Part shown: positions 9,605 to 22,265 of the stretch, piece by piece
Position numbering within the stretch: the stretch's first letter is position 1
Layout of the letters: every line of letters starts with the position of its first letter
NCBI RefSeq assembly: GCF_014268815.2
Contig: NZ_JABWRE020000001.1
Span: forward strand, 4,469,001-4,533,000
Length of the DNA: 64,000 nucleotides
Direction of reading: 5' to 3'
Source of the DNA: Pseudomonas urmiensis
GTDB lineage: Bacteria; Pseudomonadota; Gammaproteobacteria; Pseudomonadales; Pseudomonadaceae
Position numbers and translations under genes: made by a program
The notes under the pieces: model-generated
Seen by the model: only the letters and a program-made list of their open reading frames with translations
Databases searched by the model: none
Told to the model about the DNA's origin: nothing

Positions 9605-9677
9605 CATCGCGGGGCAAGCCCGCTCCCACGCCGAATTTTCTATACGGGGGGGCGTGGGAGCGAGCTTGCCCCGCGAT
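9605..9677. repeat. Inverted pair of REP elements
   Basis: ATCGCGGGGCAAGCCCGCTC and its complement (with a change to GAGCGAGCTTGCC in the second half) flank a 24-base spacer containing a run of seven Gs. It lies between two convergent genes (DUF3530 hydrolase and the DnaJ/TerB gene) and may serve as a shared 3' boundary. Confidence 0.88.
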
Positions 9678-9709
9678 AAGGCCAGCAGCGACCACCTCAC
9701 ACCCAGGCC

Positions 9710-10474
9710 CTACAACCCTCGACGCTTGCGAATCAACGCATAGGCCTGATGCAGCTCCCGGGTTTTCTCGGTCGCCTCACGCACCTGCGCCTCACTGGCG
9801 CCATTGCCCACCAACTTGTCAGGATGGTGCCGGCTCAGCAGGCGCCGATAAGCCTGTTTGACCTTGTCCCCCGCGGTATCCGCCTCAACCCCGAGCAGGC
9901 GCAACGCCGCCGCATAGGTCAAGGTCGCGCCCTCGGCGGTGGTCTTGCGCGGTTCGTACTCCAGCGACAGCGCTTGCGCCTGGCGCCGACTCAGCCCCAG
10001 CTGTTGCCCCCAAGTCAAGACCAGATCACGCTCCTGGCGCCCGGCCTTGCCATCGGCCCACACCATCCGCCAGCACGCACGCAGCGTACCTTCTGCGGCA
10101 TGTGGCTGCTGCTTGATGCGGTGCAGATAGCGGCCTAGCCGGTCCTTGCCGGACTTGCCACGATTGAATGCGGCAATCGCCCGCAATCGGGCTGGCTCGG
10201 CCATGTCCAGCCGCGCCATCTCCTGACGCGCCTGCTGGATATGCCCGTCCGCTACCCGGCCATCGCTCTTGGCCAGCCGCCCGAGCAGCACGAACAACAG
10301 CTCTTCATCGCGCAGCGCCGGGCGCCCGCCCAGGCGCTCGCGCACATCCTCCCAACCGCGCAGCCGCAGGCGTCGGTCCATGGCCTGACCTAGCAAGGCG
10401 CCCAGCAATGCGCCAGGGATACTGGCCACTGCAAAGCCCGCTCCAGCACCAATCACTGTGCTCGGCCACCACAT
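9710..10474 (-). CDS. DjlA-like TerB/DnaJ co-chaperone domain protein
   Basis: About 254 residues from ATG 10474 (MWWPSTVIGAGAGF). The N terminus is glycine- and alanine-rich and hydrophobic (GAGAGFAVASIPGALLGALL), suggesting membrane association as in DjlA. A TerB-like helical domain occupies about 50-165 and a C-terminal J domain about 190-250 carries the HPD motif (SRHHPDKL) required to stimulate DnaK ATPase. The ATG lies one base after the murU stop codon, so it is translationally coupled to murU; an in-frame ATG at 10492 would overlap murU and is less likely. Its client is unknown. Confidence 0.85.
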   Translation of the reverse strand: MWWPSTVIGAGAGFAVASIPGALLGALLGQAMDRRLRLRGWEDVRERLGGRPALRDEELLFVLLGRLAKSDGRVADGHIQQARQEMARLDMAEPARLRAIAAFNRGKSGKDRLGRYLHRIKQQPHAAEGTLRACWRMVWADGKAGRQERDLVLTWGQQLGLSRRQAQALSLEYEPRKTTAEGATLTYAAALRLLGVEADTAGDKVKQAYRRLLSRHHPDKLVGNGASEAQVREATEKTRELHQAYALIRKRRGL

Positions 10475-10475
10475 G

Positions 10476-12160
<1,685 letters not shown>

Positions 12161-12173
12161 TACAAGGGTCTCC

Positions 12174-12189
12174 GACGGCCCTAGCCGTC
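12174..12189. repeat. Perfect palindrome in the amgK/lptD divergent region
   Basis: GACGGC-CCTA-GCCGTC is a perfect six-base inverted repeat just upstream of the amgK start, in the 130-base interval between two divergent essential-pathway genes. It could be an operator or a transcript hairpin; no further evidence decides. Confidence 0.4.
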
Positions 12190-12290
12190 AAGCGGGTCAT
12201 GCTTTATTATCCAGCATCTTTTTCAGACCATCGAGAGGCGTGCGGCCCCACACGCGGGCAGATGGCACGCAGGAAGCCCGGACTAATAAG

Positions 12291-15107
12291 ATGGCATTGA
12301 AATCCCCCGCGTTTCGTAGAAAGTTTCCGTTGTTGGTCACTGGCGGTTTGCTGGTACTGCAACCACTGGCCACCTCGTACGTGGTGGCTGCCGAGCAGTT
12401 TGACTGCCAAGTGTCCGCCTCCGGTGGTTGGGACTGCAAGCCCAAAACCTCTGTCAGCAACTTGCCGCCGCGCCCTGTGCACGATGGCGCTGCGCTCAGT
12501 TCCGGCACCGAAGCCGAGACCACTGAAGTCGGCGCCGATGGCGAGCCCAAGCCGATGCTGGTCACCGAGGCCAAAGGCCGTGGCCTGAAAACCCGCAGCG
12601 AAGACTACAGCCATCTGGACTGGGTCCCGCGCGAGAAGCTCACCGCTGCCCAGCTGGCCGAGACTGGCCCGTACTGCGCTGGCGCCTATGTCGAGCCGAT
12701 CCGCCCTGGCATGGACGACACCACGCCCAAGGACGAGTCGCCGACCTACATCAATGCCAAGGTCTCCAAGTACCAGCAAGAGCAGCAGATCGCTACTCTG
12801 GCCGGTGACGTGGTCATGCGCCAGGGCAGCATGCAGGTCGAAGCCGACGAGGCCAACCTCTACCAGACCGAGAACCGTGGCGAGCTCAAGGGCAACGTCA
12901 AGATCCGTGACAACGGCTCGCTGGTAGTTGGCGACGAGGCGCAGATCCAGCTCGACACCGGTGAAGCCCAGGTCGACAACGCCGAATACGTGATGCACAA
13001 GTCGCGCATCCGCGGTAACGCGCTGTACGCCAAGCGTGGCGAGAACGCCATCATCCGCCTCAAGGATGGTACCTACACCACCTGTGAGCCTGGCAGCAAC
13101 GCCTGGCAGCTCAAGGGCAACAACATCACCCTGAACCCGGCTACCGGCTTCGGTACCGCGACCAACGTCACCCTGCGGGTCAAGGATTTCCCGGTGTTCT
13201 ACACACCGTACATCTACTTCCCGATCGACGACCGTCGCCAGTCCGGCTTCCTGCCACCTTCGTTCAGCACCAGCAGCGACACCGGCTTCATGCTGGTCAC
13301 GCCGTACTACTTCAACCTGGCGCCGAACTACGACGCTACGTTGTACCCGCGCTACATGACCAAGCGCGGCTTGCTGATGGAAGGCGAGTTCCGCTACCTG
13401 ACCAAATCGAGCGAAGGTCAGTTCGGTGGCGGCTACCTGAACGACAAGAACGACGATCGTAAAGACCAGACCGACTACAAAGATCGGCGCTGGATGATCA
13501 ACTGGCAGCACAAAGGCGGCCTCGATGAGCGCCTGATGACTGAAGTCGACTACACCGACATCAGTGATCCGTTCTACTTCCAGGATCTGGAGACAGATCA
13601 GATCGGCGTGGAAAGCCGTGAGGTGGTCAACCAGCAAGGCGCCCTGACCTATCGTGGCGAAGGTTACACCGCACGCTTGAATGCACACGCCTACGAAATG
13701 GCCACCATTTCTCGTATCACGCCATACGACAAGCTGCCTCAGATCACCCTGAACGGCATGCTGCCGTACCACCCGGGCGGTCTGGACTTCAGCTACAAGA
13801 CTGAAGCCGTGCGCTTCGAACGTGATCTCAAGAGCGGTAGCGTCTTCAATGAAGATGGCGAGCTCGATACCAGCGTTCGTCGAGATGGTGGTCGCATCGA
13901 CCAGAACGTCTTCGGCCTGGCCCGCGCCAACGGTACCCGCCTGAATGCTGCGCCAGCGATCAGCCTGCCACTTGAGGCCAGTTACGGCTACATCAAGCCA
14001 ACGCTGAAGTACGTCTACACCCATTACGACCTCGACCTCGATGGCAAAGGCAAAAATGATCTCGCCAACGCTTCCGATGCCGTACGTGATCTGCAGGGCA
14101 ACTTCTCGAGTTCGCAAAGCCGCAGCGTGCCGGTCCTCAGCGTCGACAGCGGCCTGTACTTCGACCGCAGCACCCAATGGTTCGGCAAGAACTACCGCCA
14201 GACCCTTGAGCCGCGCCTGTACTATCTCTACGTTCCATACGAAGATCAGAAGGACATTCCAGTCTTCGATACCGGTGAAACCTACTTCAACTATACCTCG
14301 CTGTTCCGCGACAACCGCTTCAGCGGCTCTGACCGGATCGGTGACGAGAACAAGCTGTCGCTGGGTGTAACCAACCGCTGGATCGAGGAAAACGGCTTCG
14401 AGCGTCAACGCTTCAGCATCGGCCAGGCGCTGTACTTCAAAGACCGCAAGGTCCAGCTGCCAGGTATTGACTGGCGCGGCCGCGAGGATGCTCAGTCCGA
14501 CGTATCGCCTATCGCGCTCGAGTACCAATTCGCCTTCAACCGCGACTGGCGCTTCAACTCCGACTACAACTGGGATCCGGACAGCCGCAGCCCACGTTCG
14601 GGTAGCGCGATGTTCCACTACCAGCCAGAAGACGAGCCGAACAAGATCGTCAACCTCGGCTATCGCTACCGCAACGACTTGGTGCGCTACGATTCGGCGA
14701 CTGGCCGCTGGCAGGTGGGCGCCAGCGACTACGGTACGCCTGGCGACCCGAACTACATCAAGGACTACTACAAGATCCAGCAGCACGACTTCTCGGTCAT
14801 CTGGCCGATCGTGCCGCAGTGGAGCGTCATCGCACGTTGGCAGCATGACTACAACCGCAACCGCACCCTGGAAGCCATGGGCGGTTTCGAGTACGACAAC
14901 TGCTGCTGGAAACTGCGCCTGATCAACCGTTACTGGATCGACTACGACGACTTCAGCCAGGCCGTTCCACAGAACGAAAAAGGCGACCACGGTGTCTTCC
15001 TGCAGATCGTGCTGAAAGGCCTCGGTGGCGTGGTGGGCAACAAGGTCGAGACCTTCCTCGACAAAGGCATTCAAGGTTACCGTACACGTGAAGACCAAGC
15101 TTATTGA
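12291..15107 (+). CDS. lptD: LPS-assembly outer-membrane protein LptD
   Basis: 938 residues from the ATG at 12291 ([13 protein letters not shown]), which gives a signal peptide ending near YVVAA; the frame is open 51 bases further upstream. LptD is the outer-membrane beta-barrel that, with LptE, inserts lipopolysaccharide into the outer leaflet. The N-terminal part holds the OstA/LptA-like periplasmic domain (about 175-300), followed by a long beta-barrel rich in alternating aromatic strands. N-terminal cysteines ([12 protein letters not shown]) and the C-terminal adjacent pair DNCCW are the kind of residues that form the disulphides needed for LptD maturation. It heads the run lptD-surA-pdxA-rsmA-apaG-apaH; SurA is its folding chaperone. 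Confidence 0.96.
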   Translation: MALKSPAFRRKFPLLVTGGLLVLQPLATSYVVAAEQFDCQVSASGGWDCKPKTSVSNLPPRPVHDGAALSSGTEAETTEVGADGEPKPMLVTEAKGRGLKTRSEDYSHLDWVPREKLTAAQLAETGPYCAGAYVEPIRPGMDDTTPKDESPTYINAKVSKYQQEQQIATLAGDVVMRQGSMQVEADEANLYQTENRGELKGNVKIRDNGSLVVGDEAQIQLDTGEAQVDNAEYVMHKSRIRGNALYAKRGENAIIRLKDGTYTTCEPGSNAWQLKGNNITLNPATGFGTATNVTLRVKDFPVFYTPYIYFPIDDRRQSGFLPPSFSTSSDTGFMLVTPYYFNLAPNYDATLYPRYMTKRGLLMEGEFRYLTKSSEGQFGGGYLNDKNDDRKDQTDYKDRRWMINWQHKGGLDERLMTEVDYTDISDPFYFQDLETDQIGVESREVVNQQGALTYRGEGYTARLNAHAYEMATISRITPYDKLPQITLNGMLPYHPGGLDFSYKTEAVRFERDLKSGSVFNEDGELDTSVRRDGGRIDQNVFGLARANGTRLNAAPAISLPLEASYGYIKPTLKYVYTHYDLDLDGKGKNDLANASDAVRDLQGNFSSSQSRSVPVLSVDSGLYFDRSTQWFGKNYRQTLEPRLYYLYVPYEDQKDIPVFDTGETYFNYTSLFRDNRFSGSDRIGDENKLSLGVTNRWIEENGFERQRFSIGQALYFKDRKVQLPGIDWRGREDAQSDVSPIALEYQFAFNRDWRFNSDYNWDPDSRSPRSGSAMFHYQPEDEPNKIVNLGYRYRNDLVRYDSATGRWQVGASDYGTPGDPNYIKDYYKIQQHDFSVIWPIVPQWSVIARWQHDYNRNRTLEAMGGFEYDNCCWKLRLINRYWIDYDDFSQAVPQNEKGDHGVFLQIVLKGLGGVVGNKVETFLDKGIQGYRTREDQAY

Positions 15108-16407
15108 TCGCCTGCGCCCGCTGATGCTGGGCGCTGTAATGCTGAGTGGCGCGGTGCATGCCGCGGTACAACCTTTGGACAGTGTCGTGGCCATCGTCGA
15201 TAACGACGTGGTCATGAAGAGCCAGCTGGACCAGCGGGTCCGTGAGGTCGAGCAAACCATCGCCAAGCGCGGCGGCGGCACTCCACCTCCGGGCGCACTG
15301 GATCAACAGGTCCTGGAACGCCTGATCGTCGAAAACCTGCAACTGCAGATTGGCGAACGCTCGGGCATCCGCATCACCGATGAAGAACTGAACCAGGCCA
15401 TCGCCACCATTGCCCAGCGCAACGGCATGTCGCTGGATCAGTTCCGCGCCGCCCTGGCCCGTGACGGCTTGTCGTTCGAAGACGCTCGCGAGCAGGTCAA
15501 GCGCGAGATGATCATCAGCCGTGTGCGCCAGCGTCGGGTAGCTGAGCGCATTCAGGTTTCCGAGCAGGAAGTAAAGAACTTCCTCGCCTCGGACCTGGGC
15601 AAGATGCAGATGTCGGAAGAGTACCGCCTGGCCAATATCCTTATCCCAACCCCGGACGGCGCCAACTCGCAAGCCATCCAGGCGGCCGCTGGCCGGGTTG
15701 GCGATATTTACCAGCAGCTCAAGCAAGGCAAGGACTTTGGCCAGATGGCCATCGAGCATTCGGCCAGCGAGAACGCCCTGGAAGGCGGCGAAATGGGCTG
15801 GCGTAAAGCCGCCCAGCTGCCGCCAGAGTTTGCCAAGCTGCTCAGCAGCATGGCCGTTGGCGACATCTCCCAGCCTCTGCGCATACCTAGCGGCTTCCTC
15901 ATCATCAAGCTCGAGGAGAAGCGCGGCGGCAGCGAAAGCGTGCTGCGTGACGAAGTGCACGTGCGCCACATCCTGATCAAGCCGAGCGAAATCCGTAGCG
16001 AAGCGGCCACCGAACAACTGGCCGAGAAACTCTACGACCGCATCCAGAACGGTGAAGACTTCGCCACCCTGGCGAAAAGCTTCTCGGAAGATCCAGGTTC
16101 GGCGCTCAACGGCGGCGACCTCAACTGGGTCGATCCGAACAGCCTGGTGCCAGAGTTCCGCGAGCAAATGGCCAATGCCCAGCAAGGCCAAGTCACCAAG
16201 CCATTCCGTACCCAGTACGGCTGGCATGTGCTGGAAGTGCTGGGCCGTCGCGCCACCGACAGCACTGAACAGGCTCGCGAGCAACAAGCCCTGACCGTCC
16301 TGCGTAACCGCAAATACGACGAAGAGCTGCAGACCTGGCTGCGCCAGATCCGCGACGAAGCCTACGTTGAGATCAAGCTGCCTGGCGCTGACCAGGCCGC
16401 CCAGTGA
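15088..16407 (+). CDS. surA: Periplasmic chaperone/peptidyl-prolyl isomerase SurA
   Basis: 439 residues from a GTG at 15088, which overlaps the lptD end by 20 bases and yields a signal peptide (residues 1-27, ending VHAA). After the N-terminal chaperone domain come two parvulin domains, beginning near [14 protein letters not shown] and near [14 protein letters not shown], then the C-terminal helix. SurA chaperones nascent outer-membrane proteins including LptD, encoded just upstream. The longer frame starting at 15025 would place extra residues before the signal peptide and is unlikely. Confidence 0.94.
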   Translation: MKTKLIDRLRPLMLGAVMLSGAVHAAVQPLDSVVAIVDNDVVMKSQLDQRVREVEQTIAKRGGGTPPPGALDQQVLERLIVENLQLQIGERSGIRITDEELNQAIATIAQRNGMSLDQFRAALARDGLSFEDAREQVKREMIISRVRQRRVAERIQVSEQEVKNFLASDLGKMQMSEEYRLANILIPTPDGANSQAIQAAAGRVGDIYQQLKQGKDFGQMAIEHSASENALEGGEMGWRKAAQLPPEFAKLLSSMAVGDISQPLRIPSGFLIIKLEEKRGGSESVLRDEVHVRHILIKPSEIRSEAATEQLAEKLYDRIQNGEDFATLAKSFSEDPGSALNGGDLNWVDPNSLVPEFREQMANAQQGQVTKPFRTQYGWHVLEVLGRRATDSTEQAREQQALTVLRNRKYDEELQTWLRQIRDEAYVEIKLPGADQAAQ

Positions 16408-17393
16408 AGCCCCTGCGCTTCGCCGTCACGCCCGGCGAGCCTGCTGGCATAGGTCCTGACCTGTGCCTGCTGCTCGCCACCGAGGCCCAGCCTCATCCCC
16501 TGATTGCCATCACCAGCCGTGACCTGCTCGCCGAGCGGGCCGCGCAGCTGGGGCTGGCGGTCAGTCTGCTGCCGGTTACCCCCGACACATGGCCCGACCA
16601 GGCAGCGCCTGCCGGGAGCCTGTACGTCTGGGATACGCCACTGGCCGCAAGCGTGGTGCCAGGGCAGCTGGACAAAGCCAACGCGGCGTTCGTACTGCAG
16701 ACCCTGACCCGGGCTGGCCAAGGCTGCCTGGACGGACACTTCGCGGGTATGATCACCGCCCCAGTACACAAGGGCGTGATCAATGAAAGCGGGATTGCCT
16801 TCTCCGGGCATACCGAGTTTCTCGCCGAACTGACCCACACCAGCCAAGTGGTGATGATGCTTGCCACCCACGGCCTGCGCGTGGCGCTGGTGACCACTCA
16901 CCTGCCCCTGCGCGATATCGCCGATGCCATCACTGGCGAGCGCCTGGAGCGGGTCACGCGCATTCTGCACGCTGATCTGCGCGACAAATTCGGTATTGCC
17001 ACGCCACGCATCCTGGTGTGCGGGCTCAATCCGCACGCCGGTGAAGGCGGCCATCTGGGCCGCGAAGAAATCGACATCATCGAGCCTGCACTGCAACGCC
17101 TGCGCAATGAAGGAATGGACCTGCGCGGCCCACTGCCAGCCGATACCCTGTTTACCCCCAAATATCTGGAGCACTGCGACGCGGTGCTGGCGATGTACCA
17201 CGACCAAGGCCTGCCGGTACTCAAGTACAAAGGTTTCGGCGCGGCCGTCAACGTCACCCTGGGCCTGCCGATCATCCGTACCTCGGTTGACCACGGCACG
17301 GCTCTGGACCTTGCCGGCACTGGCAAGGTCGACACCGGCAGCCTGCGCGTCGCGTTGCACACCGCCTACCAGATGGCCGAGAACCGACCATGA
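16404..17393 (+). CDS. pdxA: 4-hydroxythreonine-4-phosphate dehydrogenase
   Basis: 329 residues from a GTG at 16404, overlapping the surA stop (GTGA). PdxA oxidises 4-phosphohydroxy-L-threonine in pyridoxal 5'-phosphate synthesis. Family motifs include the N-terminal [35 protein letters not shown] with a metal-ligand histidine, LNPHAGEGG and [12 protein letters not shown]. It is tightly packed between surA and rsmA, the standard gammaproteobacterial arrangement. Confidence 0.95.
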   Translation: MKPLRFAVTPGEPAGIGPDLCLLLATEAQPHPLIAITSRDLLAERAAQLGLAVSLLPVTPDTWPDQAAPAGSLYVWDTPLAASVVPGQLDKANAAFVLQTLTRAGQGCLDGHFAGMITAPVHKGVINESGIAFSGHTEFLAELTHTSQVVMMLATHGLRVALVTTHLPLRDIADAITGERLERVTRILHADLRDKFGIATPRILVCGLNPHAGEGGHLGREEIDIIEPALQRLRNEGMDLRGPLPADTLFTPKYLEHCDAVLAMYHDQGLPVLKYKGFGAAVNVTLGLPIIRTSVDHGTALDLAGTGKVDTGSLRVALHTAYQMAENRP

Positions 17394-18196
17394 ACGAGCA
17401 CTACCAACACCGGGCGCGCAAGCGCTTCGGCCAGAACTTCCTGCACGACGCCGGCATCATCGACCGCATCCTGCGCGCCATTCACGCCAAGCCCGGTGAG
17501 CACCTGCTGGAAATCGGCCCGGGCCAGGGCGCACTCACTGAAGGCCTGCTAGGCAGCGGTGCGCAGCTGGACGTGGTCGAGCTGGACAAAGACCTGGTGC
17601 CGATTCTTCAGCACAAGTTCGCCGGTCGCGACAACTTCCGCCTGCACCAGGGTGACGCGCTGAAGTTCGACTTCAACCAACTGGGCGTGCCGCAGCGCAG
17701 CTTGAAAGTCGTCGGCAACCTGCCCTACAACATCTCCACGCCATTGATCTTCCACCTGCTCAGCCACGCTGGGCTGATTCGCGACATGCACTTCATGCTG
17801 CAAAAGGAAGTGGTCGAGCGCATGGCCGCAGGCCCAGGCGGCGGTGATTGGGGCCGCCTGTCGATCATGGTGCAGTACCACTGCCGGGTCGAACACCTGT
17901 TCAACGTCGGCCCAGGGGCGTTCAACCCGCCGCCGAAAGTCGACTCGGCCATCGTGCGCCTGGTCCCGCATGAAGTGCTGCCGTTCCCCGCCAAGGATCC
18001 GCTGCTGCTTGAGCGGGTGGTGCGCGAAGCCTTCAACCAGCGCCGCAAGACCCTGCGCAACACCCTCAAGGGCCTGCTCGACAGCCAGGCCATCGAAGCC
18101 GCTGGCGTAGACGGCAGCCTGCGTCCCGAGCAGCTCGACCTGGCCGCGTTCGTGCGCCTGGCCGACAAGCTGGCTGAGCAACAGCCGAGCAACTGA
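17390..18196 (+). CDS. rsmA: 16S rRNA (adenine(1518)-N6/adenine(1519)-N6)-dimethyltransferase
   Basis: 268 residues; overlaps the pdxA stop by four bases (ATGA). RsmA/KsgA dimethylates two adjacent adenines in helix 45 of 16S rRNA late in small-subunit assembly. The N terminus has FGQNFLHD, the SAM-binding loop is [13 protein letters not shown], and the catalytic N-L-P-Y motif is in [12 protein letters not shown]. Loss in other bacteria gives kasugamycin resistance. A strong palindrome begins eight bases after the stop. Confidence 0.96.
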   Translation: MNEHYQHRARKRFGQNFLHDAGIIDRILRAIHAKPGEHLLEIGPGQGALTEGLLGSGAQLDVVELDKDLVPILQHKFAGRDNFRLHQGDALKFDFNQLGVPQRSLKVVGNLPYNISTPLIFHLLSHAGLIRDMHFMLQKEVVERMAAGPGGGDWGRLSIMVQYHCRVEHLFNVGPGAFNPPPKVDSAIVRLVPHEVLPFPAKDPLLLERVVREAFNQRRKTLRNTLKGLLDSQAIEAAGVDGSLRPEQLDLAAFVRLADKLAEQQPSN

Positions 18197-18204
18197 CCGC
18201 GACT

Positions 18205-18233
18205 GATCGCGGGGCAGCCCCTGCCCCGCGATC
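18205..18233. terminator. Perfect 13-bp palindrome after rsmA
   Basis: GATCGCGGGGCAG and its exact complement are separated by CCC, immediately downstream of the rsmA stop. The stem shares the CGCGGGGCA core of the local REP family but is compact and lacks a T-tract, so it may be a REP-derived stem that acts as RNA 3'-end protection or partial terminator before apaG. Confidence 0.6.
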
Positions 18234-18332
18234 GACTGCCCAAGGGCAATAGTTCCACAACTGGCTTCCAGCCCCTCCAATGGCCTAGACTGCATCCATT
18301 GCCGCAATTGCGTGTTTGCTCAAGGCCCTTGC

Positions 18333-18713
18333 ATGTCCGACCCCCGCTATCAGATCGACGTCAGCGTCGTCACCCGCTATCTCAAAGAACAATCCGATCC
18401 CGACAACGAGCGTTTCGCCTTCGCCTACACCATTACCGTACAGAACAACGGCACGGTATCCGCCAAGCTGATGTCCCGGCACTGGCTGATTACCAATGGT
18501 GATGGTGAAGTCGAAGAGGTTCGCGGCGCAGGCGTAGTTGGCCAGCAGCCGCTGATCGAGCCGGGCCAGAGCCATACCTACAGCAGTGGCGCTGTGATCA
18601 GCACCCGCGTCGGTGCCATGCAGGGCAGCTACCAGATGTTCGCCGAAGACGGCAAACGCTTCGACGCCGCCATCGCGCCGTTCCGCCTGGCCGTACCCGG
18701 GGCCCTGCACTGA
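18333..18713 (+). CDS. apaG: ApaG domain protein
   Basis: 126 residues from ATG 18333 ([17 protein letters not shown]); the frame extends 21 bases upstream but the family starts here. ApaG proteins have a fibronectin-III-like fold and the loop GxGxVG ([15 protein letters not shown]) is present. The molecular role is not firmly established. The stop codon shares a base with the start of apaH, so the pair is translationally coupled. Confidence 0.93.
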   Translation: MSDPRYQIDVSVVTRYLKEQSDPDNERFAFAYTITVQNNGTVSAKLMSRHWLITNGDGEVEEVRGAGVVGQQPLIEPGQSHTYSSGAVISTRVGAMQGSYQMFAEDGKRFDAAIAPFRLAVPGALH

Positions 18714-19579
18714 TGGCTGTGTACGCTGTCGGTGACCTGCAAGGCTGCCTGCAACCGCTTAAATGCCTGCTCGAACGTGTGCACTTCAACCCTGCCGTCG
18801 ACCGCCTGTGGCTGGTCGGCGACCTGGTCAATCGCGGCCCTGAGTCGCTGGAAACCCTGCGCTTTTTGTATTCGATCCGCCAATCGCTGGTATGCGTGCT
18901 GGGTAATCACGACCTGCATCTGCTGGCCGCCTGGCACAACATCGAACGCCTGAAGAAAAGCGATACCCTGCGCGAAATCATCGAAGCGCCCGACGCCGAC
19001 CAACTGCTCGACTGGTTGCGCCAGCAGAAGCTGTTGCATTACGACGAGCCGCGCGGCGTTGCCCTGGTGCATGCTGGCATTCCGCCGCAATGGACCCTGG
19101 GTAAAGCCTTGGAGCTGGCCGCAGAAGTTGAAGAGGTGCTGCGTGACGATGCCCGCCTGAAGCTCTACCTGGATGGCATGTACGGCAACGAGCCGAACAA
19201 GTGGAGCAACAAGCTGACCGGCGTCGAGCGCCTGCGGGTAATCACCAATTACTTCACCCGCATGCGCTTCTGTACCGCCGAAGGCAAGCTCGACCTCAAG
19301 AGCAAGGAAGGCCTGGACACCGCGCCCAAAGGTTACAAGCCCTGGTTCGCCCACAAAGACCGCCGTTCGCGCCACGTGAAGATCATCTTCGGTCACTGGG
19401 CGGCCCTCGAAGGGCGCGTTCATGCGCCCGGCGTGGTAGCCCTGGACACCGGCTGCGTATGGGGCGGTGCCTTGACCTTGTACAACGTCGACAGCGGCGA
19501 ACTGCACCGCTGTGACTGCGCCGACGACGGCACTCCACGTCAGCCAGCACAACCCACTAGAATGAACGATCAGTCCTGA
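18713..19579 (+). CDS. apaH: Bis(5'-nucleosyl)-tetraphosphatase, symmetrical
   Basis: 288 residues; hydrolyses Ap4A to two ADP. Metallophosphatase motifs are visible in order: VGDLQGC (N terminus), [20 protein letters not shown], and the histidine-containing [11 protein letters not shown]. Starts on the last base of the apaG stop (TGATG). Controls dinucleoside polyphosphate levels and, in other bacteria, removes NpN caps from RNA. glpE follows after 14 bases and may be co-transcribed. Confidence 0.95.
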   Translation: MAVYAVGDLQGCLQPLKCLLERVHFNPAVDRLWLVGDLVNRGPESLETLRFLYSIRQSLVCVLGNHDLHLLAAWHNIERLKKSDTLREIIEAPDADQLLDWLRQQKLLHYDEPRGVALVHAGIPPQWTLGKALELAAEVEEVLRDDARLKLYLDGMYGNEPNKWSNKLTGVERLRVITNYFTRMRFCTAEGKLDLKSKEGLDTAPKGYKPWFAHKDRRSRHVKIIFGHWAALEGRVHAPGVVALDTGCVWGGALTLYNVDSGELHRCDCADDGTPRQPAQPTRMNDQS

Positions 19580-19593
19580 AGGAAACCGCCCCC

Positions 19594-19923
19594 ATGAGCG
19601 AATTCAAGCGCATCCCTCCCGAGCAGGCCCAGACCCTGCGTGAGCAAGGTGCGGTGGTCGTCGACATTCGCGACCCGCAAGCCTTTGCCGCTGGCCATAT
19701 CAGTGGTGCCACGCATCTGGACAACCACTCGGTCGCCGATTTCATCCGCAATGCCGACCTCGACAAACCCACCGTGGTGGTCTGCTATCACGGCAATTCC
19801 AGCCAGAGCGCAGCCGCCTACCTGGTCGGCCAGGGCTTCTCCGAGGTCTATAGCCTCGATGGCGGCTTTGAGCTGTGGCGTGGTACTTATCCGGCCGAGA
19901 TCGCCCAAGGCAGCACCGAATAA
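19594..19923 (+). CDS. glpE: Thiosulfate sulfurtransferase (single-domain rhodanese)
   Basis: 109 residues forming one rhodanese domain. The active-site loop is [11 protein letters not shown] with the persulfide-forming cysteine near residue 65, and the N-terminal [19 protein letters not shown] is typical. Transfers sulfane sulfur from thiosulfate to cyanide or thioredoxin in vitro. An AAGGAA-type ribosome-binding site precedes the ATG. Last gene of the lptD-to-glpE run. Confidence 0.93.
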   Translation: MSEFKRIPPEQAQTLREQGAVVVDIRDPQAFAAGHISGATHLDNHSVADFIRNADLDKPTVVVCYHGNSSQSAAAYLVGQGFSEVYSLDGGFELWRGTYPAEIAQGSTE

Positions 19924-19941
19924 TTTTTTCATTTCCCTCGC

Positions 19942-19967
19942 AGCCCGCGTCCCGTGCGGGCTCGCGC
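19942..19967. terminator. Hairpin downstream of glpE (weak terminator candidate)
   Basis: AGCCCGC and GCGGGCT flank a 7-base loop shortly after the glpE stop. There is no T-run on the distal side on the plus strand, so termination is uncertain. The remaining bases up to prkA at 20206 (about 240) must contain the prkA promoter, but no convincing sigma-70 or sigma-S element was identified by eye. Confidence 0.35.
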
Positions 19968-20205
19968 CAGACCTGACGAACGGTCGTGGCAAACTTCTGG
20001 GCCTTGCGCCCTTGACCTCTCGTAGAACCAACTATCCTTAAGCCCAGGCCATCCAAAAAGGGGAGAGCCGGTACACCGGCGTGCGGGTCATCGGTAGCGT
20101 TTCAAGGGTGTTCTGGGGGGTATACAGCAATCGGCGAACCCGGTTGCATGCCAGCATCAGCTGACTGATCCGGCGTCGGCTCCACGTATCGAGCGAGGTG
20201 ACGTC

Positions 20206-22128
20206 ATGAGTATCTTTAGCCACTTCCAACAACGTTTCGAGTCAACCCGCCAGGAAGAACTCTCGCTGCAGGAGTACCTCGAGCTGTGCAAACAGGATCG
20301 CAGCGCCTACGCTTCGGCGGCCGAACGGCTGTTGATGGCCATCGGTGAGCCGGAACTGATCGACACCTCGAGCAACTCCCGACTGTCGCGAATCTTCTCC
20401 AACAAAGTGATCCGCCGCTATCCCGCGTTCGAAGACTTCCATGGCATGGAAGAATGCATCGACCAGATCGTCTCGTACTTCCGGCATGCCGCGCAGGGCC
20501 TGGAAGAGAAGAAACAGATCCTCTATTTGCTGGGCCCGGTGGGTGGCGGTAAATCGTCGCTGGCGGAAAAACTCAAGCAACTGATGGAGAAAGTGCCTTT
20601 CTACGCGATCAAGGGCTCGCCGGTCTTCGAGTCGCCATTGGGGCTGTTCAACGCCACCGAAGATGGGGCCATTCTCGAAGAAGATTTCGGCATCCCGCGG
20701 CGCTACCTCAATACCATCATGTCGCCTTGGGCGACCAAACGACTGGCCGAATTCGGGGGCGATATCAGCCAGTTCAAAGTGGTCAAGCTGTACCCTTCGA
20801 TCCTCAACCAGATTGCCGTGGCCAAGACCGAGCCGGGCGATGAGAACAACCAGGATATCTCCGCGCTGGTGGGCAAGGTGGATATTCGCAAGCTTGAGGA
20901 ATTCCCGCAGAACGACGCCGACGCCTACAGCTATTCGGGCGCGCTGTGCCGGGCCAACCAGGGCCTGATGGAATTCGTCGAGATGTTCAAGGCGCCGATC
21001 AAGGTGCTCCACCCACTGCTGACCGCCACCCAGGAAGGCAACTACAACAGTACCGAAGGCCTCGGTGCGATCCCCTACTCCGGGATCCTGCTGGCCCACT
21101 CCAACGAATCGGAGTGGCACACCTTCCGCAACAACAAGAACAACGAGGCGTTCATCGACCGGATCTACATCGTCAAGGTGCCGTACTGCCTGCGCGTCAG
21201 TGACGAGATCAAGATCTACGACAAGCTGCTGTTCAATAGCTCCCTGGCCAAGGCCCATTGCGCGCCTGACACCTTGAAGATGCTTGCCCAGTTCACTGTG
21301 CTGTCGCGCCTCAAGGAGCCGGAAAACTCGAATATCTATTCGAAAATGCGCGTGTATGACGGGGAAAACCTCAAGGACACCGATCCCAAGGCCAAGTCGA
21401 TCCAGGAATACCGCGACTCAGCCGGCGTCGATGAGGGCATGACCGGCCTGTCGACTCGCTTCGCCTTCAAGATCCTCTCCAAGGTGTTCAACTTCGACCC
21501 CCATGAAGTGGCCGCCAACCCGGTGCACCTGCTGTATGTGCTGGAACAGCAGATCGAGCAGGAGCAATTCCCGGCCGAGGTGCGCGAACGCTACCTGCGC
21601 TTCCTCAAGGAATACCTGGCACCGCGCTACATCGAGTTCATCGGCAAGGAGATCCAGACCGCTTACCTGGAGTCCTACAGCGAATACGGCCAGAACATCT
21701 TCGACCGCTACGTGCTGTACGCCGACTTCTGGATCCAGGACCAGGAATACCGCGACCCGGAAACCGGCGAGATCCTCAACCGCATCGCCCTCAACGAGGA
21801 GCTGGAGAAGATCGAGAAGCCTGCCGGCATCAGCAACCCGAAAGATTTCCGCAACGAGATCGTCAACTTCGTCCTGCGTGCCCGCGCCAATAACAATGGC
21901 AAGAACCCGACCTGGCTGAGCTACGAGAAGCTGCGGGTGGTGATCGAGAAGAAAATGTTCTCCAACACCGAAGACCTGCTGCCGGTCATCAGCTTCAACG
22001 CCAAGGCCAGCAAGGAGGATCAACAGAAGCACAACGACTTCGTTACCCGGATGGTGGAACGTGGCTATACCGACAAGCAGGTGCGCTTGCTGTCGGAATG
22101 GTACCTGCGAGTCAGGAAATCGCAATAA
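20206..22128 (+). CDS. prkA: PrkA-family serine protein kinase (YeaG)
   Basis: 640 residues, the full length of YeaG/PrkA. The N-terminal AAA+ PrkA module has Walker A GPVGGGKSS near residue 110, and the C-terminal third is the PrkA kinase-like domain. In enterobacteria the yeaGH operon is under RpoS and nitrogen-stress control and YeaG shapes the starvation response (family knowledge). It is followed by yeaH and spoVR, a triad conserved together across proteobacteria. The ATG follows GAGGTGACGTC at suitable spacing. The physiological phosphorylation target here is unknown. Confidence 0.95.
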   Translation: MSIFSHFQQRFESTRQEELSLQEYLELCKQDRSAYASAAERLLMAIGEPELIDTSSNSRLSRIFSNKVIRRYPAFEDFHGMEECIDQIVSYFRHAAQGLEEKKQILYLLGPVGGGKSSLAEKLKQLMEKVPFYAIKGSPVFESPLGLFNATEDGAILEEDFGIPRRYLNTIMSPWATKRLAEFGGDISQFKVVKLYPSILNQIAVAKTEPGDENNQDISALVGKVDIRKLEEFPQNDADAYSYSGALCRANQGLMEFVEMFKAPIKVLHPLLTATQEGNYNSTEGLGAIPYSGILLAHSNESEWHTFRNNKNNEAFIDRIYIVKVPYCLRVSDEIKIYDKLLFNSSLAKAHCAPDTLKMLAQFTVLSRLKEPENSNIYSKMRVYDGENLKDTDPKAKSIQEYRDSAGVDEGMTGLSTRFAFKILSKVFNFDPHEVAANPVHLLYVLEQQIEQEQFPAEVRERYLRFLKEYLAPRYIEFIGKEIQTAYLESYSEYGQNIFDRYVLYADFWIQDQEYRDPETGEILNRIALNEELEKIEKPAGISNPKDFRNEIVNFVLRARANNNGKNPTWLSYEKLRVVIEKKMFSNTEDLLPVISFNAKASKEDQQKHNDFVTRMVERGYTDKQVRLLSEWYLRVRKSQ

Positions 22129-22133
22129 AGCGG

Positions 22134-22228
22134 CAAGCTGCACGCCGCAAGCCGCGGGCTGTCCAGCGCAACGTTAAGACGATGCGCCACAGCTTGCGGC
22201 CGTGGGGGCTGCTGTTTCTTGCAGCTTG
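22134..22228. repeat. Nested inverted repeat between prkA and yeaH
   Basis: Two nested arms pair: CAAGCTGCA (22134) with TGCAGCTTG (22220), and GCCGCAAGC (22144) with GCTTGCGGC (22192). The sequence, rich in CAAGC/GCTTG, differs from the REP core found elsewhere in the window. It fills almost all of the 137 bases between prkA and yeaH and may modulate relative expression of the two genes by RNA processing. Confidence 0.7.
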
Positions 22229-22265
22229 ATGCTTGACGCTTGCAGCTGTTTTTAGCGGAGAGACC

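Noticed and set aside
12207..15281. 1024-codon open frame on the minus strand opposite lptD-surA
   Set aside because: It is antisense to lptD, whose motifs and family length are unambiguous. The translation is rich in V, A and H with no recognisable domain, as expected from the complement of strongly biased high-GC codons.
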